From the NCBI RefSeq assembly GCF_014117325.1, contig NZ_CP059732.1:7629001-7693000 (forward strand): 64,000 nt of DNA. The letters run 5' to 3'. The position numbers and the translations under genes were made by a program. Positions 61,201-64,000 of the stretch are shown piece after piece. A model generated the notes under the pieces. That model was given only the letters and a program-made list of their open reading frames with translations, was not told where the DNA came from and ran no database searches. Position 1 is the stretch's first letter, and every line of letters begins with the position of its first letter. Source of the stretch: Spirosoma foliorum (GTDB lineage: Bacteria > Bacteroidota > Bacteroidia > Cytophagales > Spirosomataceae).

Positions 61201-61579
61201 ACCAGGCGTTCAATACCTCGCTGCCGTCGTCGTAGGTCAACCGTTTAATCGCGCCGGTTTCCAGTGTGAGCAGGTAAATGTCTCCATTGCCCGTGCGTGA
61301 GGAAGCAAAAGCCAGGTATTTCCCATCGGGCGAATACAACGGCCGAGATTCGTTATCGGGATGCGATACGAGCAACCGGGCTTCTCCACCACTGGTCGGT
61401 ACAGTCCAGATATCACCACCGGATACAAACGCGATCTCTGCGCCATCGGGCGAAAGGCTGGGCTCAGCGAAGGCAAATTTGGGTGATGGGGTACCTGTTG
61501 GAGTTTGGCCTAAAGAAGGCAGGGAAATGGCTGTTAGCAGCAAACAACGAAGTAGTATACGTCTTGACGAAGCGTGCAT
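58295..61579 (-). CDS. Tricorn-like protease (S41 family) with N-terminal beta propeller
   Basis: The 1094-residue protein has a signal peptide (LLRCLLLTAISLPSLGQ), a long N-terminal region of TolB/WD40-like beta-propeller repeats (e.g. FAEPSLSPDGAEIAFVSGGD, PLYSPDGKYLAFASSRTG), a helical and PDZ-like segment (about 850-930) and a C-terminal S41 catalytic domain with GVVVDVRNNNGGFVNAYALD and TNQHSLSDAEDFTEG (nucleophile Ser in HSLSDAED). These features match tricorn protease homologues that degrade peptides in the periplasm. ATG 61579 is preferred, starting the signal peptide. It is divergent from the VOC gene at 61682. Confidence 0.92.
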   Translation of the reverse strand: MHASSRRILLRCLLLTAISLPSLGQTPTGTPSPKFAFAEPSLSPDGAEIAFVSGGDIWTVPTSGGEARLLVSHPDNESRPLYSPDGKYLAFASSRTGNGDIYLLTLETGAIKRLTYDDGSEVLNAWSRDSKMVYFQSTSRDISGMNDIYRVAITGGTPLPVTADRYANEFYGTPSPDGKTVAFSARGIASNQWWRKGRSHLDEAEIWLYHLDAKKAETAYEQVTESGAKELWPMWSQDGKTLYYVSDRNKAQNLWSKDLSGKPTMLTTFTAGRVVWPSIGYDGKTIVFERDFGLWKYDVASRQATPIAIKLRGVAASPAVEHLKQSSQFRELALSPDGKKVAFTIHGEVFAASAKDGGDATRISHTAANESQPVWTPNSRGLVYLSSRDGAAHLYRYDFATRDETRLTNENTDDSSPVFSPDGKSLAFIRNGQELRVLDLATKKERLLKKGFLGRPPFASSGSVVWSPDGKWIAFASFGAKTFRNISVVPAAGGESKPVSFLANTFGGNLSWSPDGKYILFSTTQRTETAQIARIDLVPRSPKFREDQFRDLFNEEIPKTLKPATPPSTSKTAARDTTARVDTTDKSGKGGATKIVFDDIRQRLSLLPVGVDVDAQSISKDGKTLLLTATAAGQQNLYTYSLDELGREQSVARQLTSTPGNKSNAQFSADGKEVFYLEQGRIQSIALDRREPRPLSVSAEMDVDFSEEKVQVFRQAWDIQSKGFYDSTFHGADWKAIRSEYEPLAAGARTPDELRRLISLMLGELNASHSGISAPPGSAQTTTGRIGLRFDRTEYENSGRLRITEIIALSPADIAGNIKVGDYLLGVDDTKINASTNLDQLLENQINHRISLMIGASPTAPPREVVIRPVNLATEKGLLYKQWVQQQREYVNKASEGRLGYVHLFDMSAESLAQLNIDLDADNHAREGVVVDVRNNNGGFVNAYALDVFTRKGYMTMTPRGLPSAPARTQLGQRALERPTILVTNQHSLSDAEDFTEGYRALKLGKVVGEPTGGWIIYTSAAQLIDGSNLRLPFIKITDNMGKNMELAPRPVDIPVARPIGESYTDKNVQLDKAVAELLKELNEAKASKLSTGK

Positions 61580-61681
61580 TGGGGGAAGAGGATTTATTTT
61601 CAGATTATTCACGTTTTCGTTGAAATCCGTGCAGCTAACAGTGCTGATGGCTAACGCAAACGGCATCTAAATTTAGACATT

Positions 61682-62185
61682 ATGCCCGATTCTCCCTATA
61701 CCATTCCCGACCAAACTCGTATTGGGCACGTTCATTTGAAAGTTGCCGATCTTGATCGTGCGCTGGCGTTTTACCGAGATCTCCTTGGCTTTTCATTAAT
61801 AACAATGTACGGCAAGGAAGCTGCCTTTATTTCGGCAGGTGGCTACCACCATCACATTGGATTAAATACGTGGTACAGCAAAGATGCACCACCAGCACCC
61901 AAACGATCGGCCGGTCTGTTTCATACTGCTATTCTGTATCCCACTCGTCGAGATCTGGCGGTGGCGTTACAACGGCTTGTCGATGCAAAGTATCCCATTA
62001 CAGGCGCGTCGGATCATGGCGTTTCAGAAGCCATCTATCTCAATGACCCTGACCAGAATGGGGTTGAATTATACTGGGATCGCCCTCGTGAGCAATGGCC
62101 TCTTAAACCAGATGATTCTATTGAGATGTATACTAAGCCATTGGATTTGAAAGGATTGTTGGAACTCGTGGAGGCAGGTTCTTAA
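61682..62185 (+). CDS. VOC-superfamily (glyoxalase/extradiol dioxygenase-fold) protein
   Basis: The 167-residue protein has two VOC modules: IGHVHLKVADLDRALAFYRD, LLGFSLITMYGKEAAFISAG, then GLFHTAILYPTRRDLAVALQ and SEAIYLNDPDQNGVELYWDR. His in GHVH, His in FHTAI and Glu in GVELYWD are the typical metal ligands, as in catechol-2,3-dioxygenase-like or glyoxalase I-like enzymes; the substrate is unknown. The final codons and stop lie in the left arm of the inverted repeat at 62173, so the C-terminal GS residues are part of the repeat. Confidence 0.88.
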   Translation: MPDSPYTIPDQTRIGHVHLKVADLDRALAFYRDLLGFSLITMYGKEAAFISAGGYHHHIGLNTWYSKDAPPAPKRSAGLFHTAILYPTRRDLAVALQRLVDAKYPITGASDHGVSEAIYLNDPDQNGVELYWDRPREQWPLKPDDSIEMYTKPLDLKGLLELVEAGS

Positions 62186-62274
62186 ACCTGCCTTTAGTGA
62201 GGTTTCTTAAAACCGAATTATATGAACCGTTCGGTTTTAAGAAACCTCACTAAAGGCAGATTTGAGAATCTGCC
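62173..62274. repeat. 45-bp inverted repeat with compensatory changes, REP-like element
   Basis: Arms 62173-62217 and 62230-62274 pair over 45 positions with three mismatches across a 12-nt loop. Each arm begins with its own hairpin, GGCAGGTT-CTTA-AACCTGCC and, in the other arm, GGCAGATT-TGAG-AATCTGCC. Two of the differences are compensatory, keeping both hairpins. The stop codon of the VOC gene lies in the left arm. Confidence 0.8.
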
Positions 62275-62284
62275 CTCACAAGGG

Positions 62285-63133
62285 CTAAAGGTTTGAACGG
62301 AGCAGTTCAGCGGGTAACTGCTTAATGTTCTGTAGCTGGATGTTTCGATAAAACACCTCGGCTCCTTCTGATTGCAATTGAATTTTGCCTTTGGTCAGTG
62401 GGACTACTTGCCCATTGACCAAATGACGGGTATGAGTCAGCACCAGATTGACCTTGCCATTCATGACGTGTAAGCAGGTGTCGCCGAAACAATATAGTTC
62501 CAATACATTCCATTGGCCAGAGGGCTTTTCTGCATCTGGATATTTGAGGCACGACCGACCAACGGGCGTTTTGTCCTGAAACGCTATAGGGGTAGCCCCC
62601 GGCTCATATACATAGCCTTTATCCGTTTTTCGGGCTGATATATCGGCTAGAACGTTCATTACCCCCCAATAATCGCCACAATCGCCTTCCTGTACCTGTA
62701 GCTCGAACGATTCCATCCAAAGCATGGGCGTTCCGTGCGGACCAACGCTATGATAAAGGAGACCACTATCGCGAGGCTTGTCAAGCTTAGGTGGCCACTT
62801 TTGTGTTCCCCACTTAAACTCCATTCGGAGGTGATAATTCTCGAAATCTGCCAATGTATTAATTCCGCCAAAGGTTTCACCCGAAATCCGTAAGGCGGGT
62901 TGGCCATCCACCGTTGTTACGGAGAAAACATGATTGGGGTCCTTATTCAGGCCAATTGGTGATGTTTTGTCGGCCTGATTATCTTTCGCATAAGGCTTGT
63001 CAAGGTAGGTTTCCCAGCCAGTTAGATTTTTACCATTGAAGAGGGATTGCCATTTACCATTCTGGGCGGATTGCGCCTGAAGCGAACTAAGGGAAACCAG
63101 ATAAAGGCAGATCGGCAAGAAAAAGAATTTCAT
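62285..63133 (-). CDS. DUF1080 (3-keto-disaccharide hydrolase-like) protein, first copy
   Basis: The 282-residue protein has a signal peptide (LYLVSLSSLQAQS) and a DUF1080/concanavalin-like lectin domain: WQSLFNGKNLTGWETYLDKP at the start, NYHLRMEFKWGTQKWPPKLD, and RDSGLLYHSVGPHGTPMLWM, with GKIQLQSEGAEVFYRNIQLQ near the end. Family members hydrolyse 3-keto-glycosides; the substrate here is not known. A second DUF1080 gene lies 84 nt away on the same strand. Confidence 0.87.
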   Translation of the reverse strand: MKFFFLPICLYLVSLSSLQAQSAQNGKWQSLFNGKNLTGWETYLDKPYAKDNQADKTSPIGLNKDPNHVFSVTTVDGQPALRISGETFGGINTLADFENYHLRMEFKWGTQKWPPKLDKPRDSGLLYHSVGPHGTPMLWMESFELQVQEGDCGDYWGVMNVLADISARKTDKGYVYEPGATPIAFQDKTPVGRSCLKYPDAEKPSGQWNVLELYCFGDTCLHVMNGKVNLVLTHTRHLVNGQVVPLTKGKIQLQSEGAEVFYRNIQLQNIKQLPAELLRSNL

Positions 63134-63176
63134 AAGGAGAGAGAATTTAGGGGCAATAGGGCAAAAGGCTTTTAAA

Positions 63177-63214
63177 CTAAAAATGCCATAACTGTTGAGC
63201 TATGGCATTTTTAG
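63177..63214 (-). terminator. Terminator of the second DUF1080 gene
   Basis: CTAAAAATGCCATA (63177-63190) pairs perfectly with 63201-63214 across a 10-nt loop. On the minus strand it follows the stop by 3 nt and ends in T5. Confidence 0.75.
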
Positions 63215-63217
63215 TGT

Positions 63218-63814
63218 TTACAATTCCTGCAATTTCATATTCCGCCAGCGGACTTTAATACCACCGCCATCATGGATTTGTAAGGCGATAGAGCCTTCGC
63301 CTTTCCCAATTTTTTCGTCGGTTAAATCAACCATCTGTGTACCATTCAGGAATGTCTGTACGTGGTCGCCTTCCACCCGAATCCGAAGCTTATTCCACTC
63401 GCCTGGCTTCAGGATGTTTTCCTTTTCGTCGGGAATTTGAACCAGCCAGTTGCGGCCATACGATTCATAGATGCCACCTGTGTCGTGATTGGGGGGCGCT
63501 ACTTCTACCTGCCAGCCACTCACTTTAGTACCTTCTACCGTCGACCGGAAAAAGACACCACTATTACCATTGGCTTCCTGTTTGAATTCCAGCGTTAGGT
63601 CGAAGTTTTTGTAGAATTTTTCGGTTGCCAAATAGCCGTACTTTTTATCGGGACCACTTTCGCAGATGAGTTCGCCATTTTCGACGTACCATTTTTCAGT
63701 ACCGTAAATTTTCCAGCCGGTTAAGTCTTTACCATTAAAGAGCTTAATGGTTTTAGTTGGAGCGGCCATGATAAATAGCGTGAGAACCAGGCCGAGAGAA
63801 AGTAATTTAGTCAT
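63218..63814 (-). CDS. DUF1080 (3-keto-disaccharide hydrolase-like) protein, second copy
   Basis: The 198-residue protein has a signal peptide and a compact DUF1080 domain: IKLFNGKDLTGWKIYGTEKW, NGELICESGPDKKYGYLATE, DLTLEFKQEANGNSGVFFRS and EGSIALQIHDGGGIKVRWRN. It is shorter than the first copy and lacks its insertion. It probably acts on keto-sugars or related glycans in the periplasm. It is transcribed in the same direction as the preceding lactonase-like gene, 18 nt after that stop, which suggests a sugar-catabolic unit. Confidence 0.87.
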   Translation of the reverse strand: MTKLLSLGLVLTLFIMAAPTKTIKLFNGKDLTGWKIYGTEKWYVENGELICESGPDKKYGYLATEKFYKNFDLTLEFKQEANGNSGVFFRSTVEGTKVSGWQVEVAPPNHDTGGIYESYGRNWLVQIPDEKENILKPGEWNKLRIRVEGDHVQTFLNGTQMVDLTDEKIGKGEGSIALQIHDGGGIKVRWRNMKLQEL

Positions 63815-63832
63815 AAAGGGTAGTGATACGTT

Positions 63833-64000
63833 TTAGTTAGATTTTGCCATAAGTACGCAAACAGGAGCTGGTACGCTTACCGATTGTCCAGTATAGGTCA
63901 GTTTCCCCGTTTTCTGATCGCGTTTAAAGATGGTAATATTATCGGAATCCTGATGGGCAACGAATACAAATTCGCCTTTTGGGTCAATCAGGAAATTACG
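63833..64000 (-). CDS. Lactonase-family (6-phosphogluconolactonase-like beta-propeller) protein, C-terminal end
   Basis: The frame runs off the right edge of the window, leaving the last 55 residues. RNFLIDPKGEFVFVAHQDSD and NITIFKRDQKTGKLTYTGQS, then VPAPVCVLM, match the last blades of the YbhE-type lactonase/beta-propeller family, which opens 6-phosphogluconolactone or other sugar lactones. It lies upstream of two DUF1080 genes on the same strand (18 nt to the nearest), which fits a carbohydrate operon. The stop TAA is at 63835-63833. Confidence 0.8.
   Translation of the reverse strand, partial: RNFLIDPKGEFVFVAHQDSDNITIFKRDQKTGKLTYTGQSVSVPAPVCVLMAKSN

Noticed and set aside
1..64000. CRISPR arrays, rRNA, tRNA, insertion sequences, integrases
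   Set aside because: No regularly spaced direct repeats, no rRNA-like or tRNA-like folds and no transposase or integrase frame were found on either strand.

Overview
The window looks like the chromosome of a pigmented, aerobic Bacteroidota bacterium of the order Cytophagales, most like Spirosoma and relatives. This is inferred from four things. There is a complete alternative complex III plus caa3-type oxidase cluster. Several promoters fit the Bacteroidota consensus (TTG, about 20 nt, TAnnTTTG), and Shine-Dalgarno sequences are nearly absent. Protein families typical of the group are present (DUF1080 hydrolases, a tricorn-like protease, DUF2795, a GT3-type glycogen synthase, CrtZ). No rRNA or tRNA gene, CRISPR array, integrase or transposase was found.

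Positions 1-11000 are accessory DNA. They hold three AraC-type regulators, two glyoxalase-fold or small membrane genes, an S33-like alpha/beta hydrolase, a class D beta-lactamase with unusual active-site gate residues, an S41 peptidase, and three serine-hydrolase (class C beta-lactamase-like) genes. All three of those are damaged: one has lost catalytic residues and is frameshifted at a G7 run, one is only an N-terminal fragment, and one has all motifs intact but is frameshifted at a C8 run. The AraC gene at the left edge also looks frameshifted, at an A run.

Positions 11000-14200 resemble a small phage-derived or mobile regulatory cassette. A leftward XRE regulator gene faces a rightward run of small genes across a region holding two divergent consensus promoters and five GTTAAA boxes. 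The rightward genes encode a NUMOD4/HNH-like protein, a RadC/JAB-like protein, an antirepressor-like protein, a possible small lipoprotein, a coiled-coil protein and an unknown. Both nuclease-like proteins lack expected catalytic residues. A YidD gene and a DUF4177-like gene lie beside it.

Positions 14860-32080 are one long respiratory operon. A consensus promoter drives actABCDEF (quinol to cytochrome c), coxB and coxA, ctaA and ctaB (heme A synthesis), two subunit III genes, subunit IV, a SCO copper chaperone, a DUF420 protein and two small membrane proteins, ending at a terminator. ActA carries an extra N-terminal cytochrome c domain, giving six heme sites.

Positions 32100-64000 are core chromosome in short operons: an ECF sigma factor with a putative anti-sigma factor and a beta-barrel protein; surface-glycan genes (glycosyltransferase, LpxH-like phosphoesterase, NeuD-like acyltransferase, GDP-fucose synthase); an RNA helicase; AnmK; a MoaB/Mog protein; glycogen synthase; an asparaginase-like amidase; PurU; CutC; CrtZ; an OPT transporter; a P1 peptidase; CbpA/CbpM; a tricorn-like protease; DUF1080 genes; and the end of a lactonase gene. 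Gene ends in this half are marked by long, near-perfect inverted repeats. Several share a GTAGCG-type border and contain hairpins inside each arm, so they look like a REP/BIME-type repeat family.
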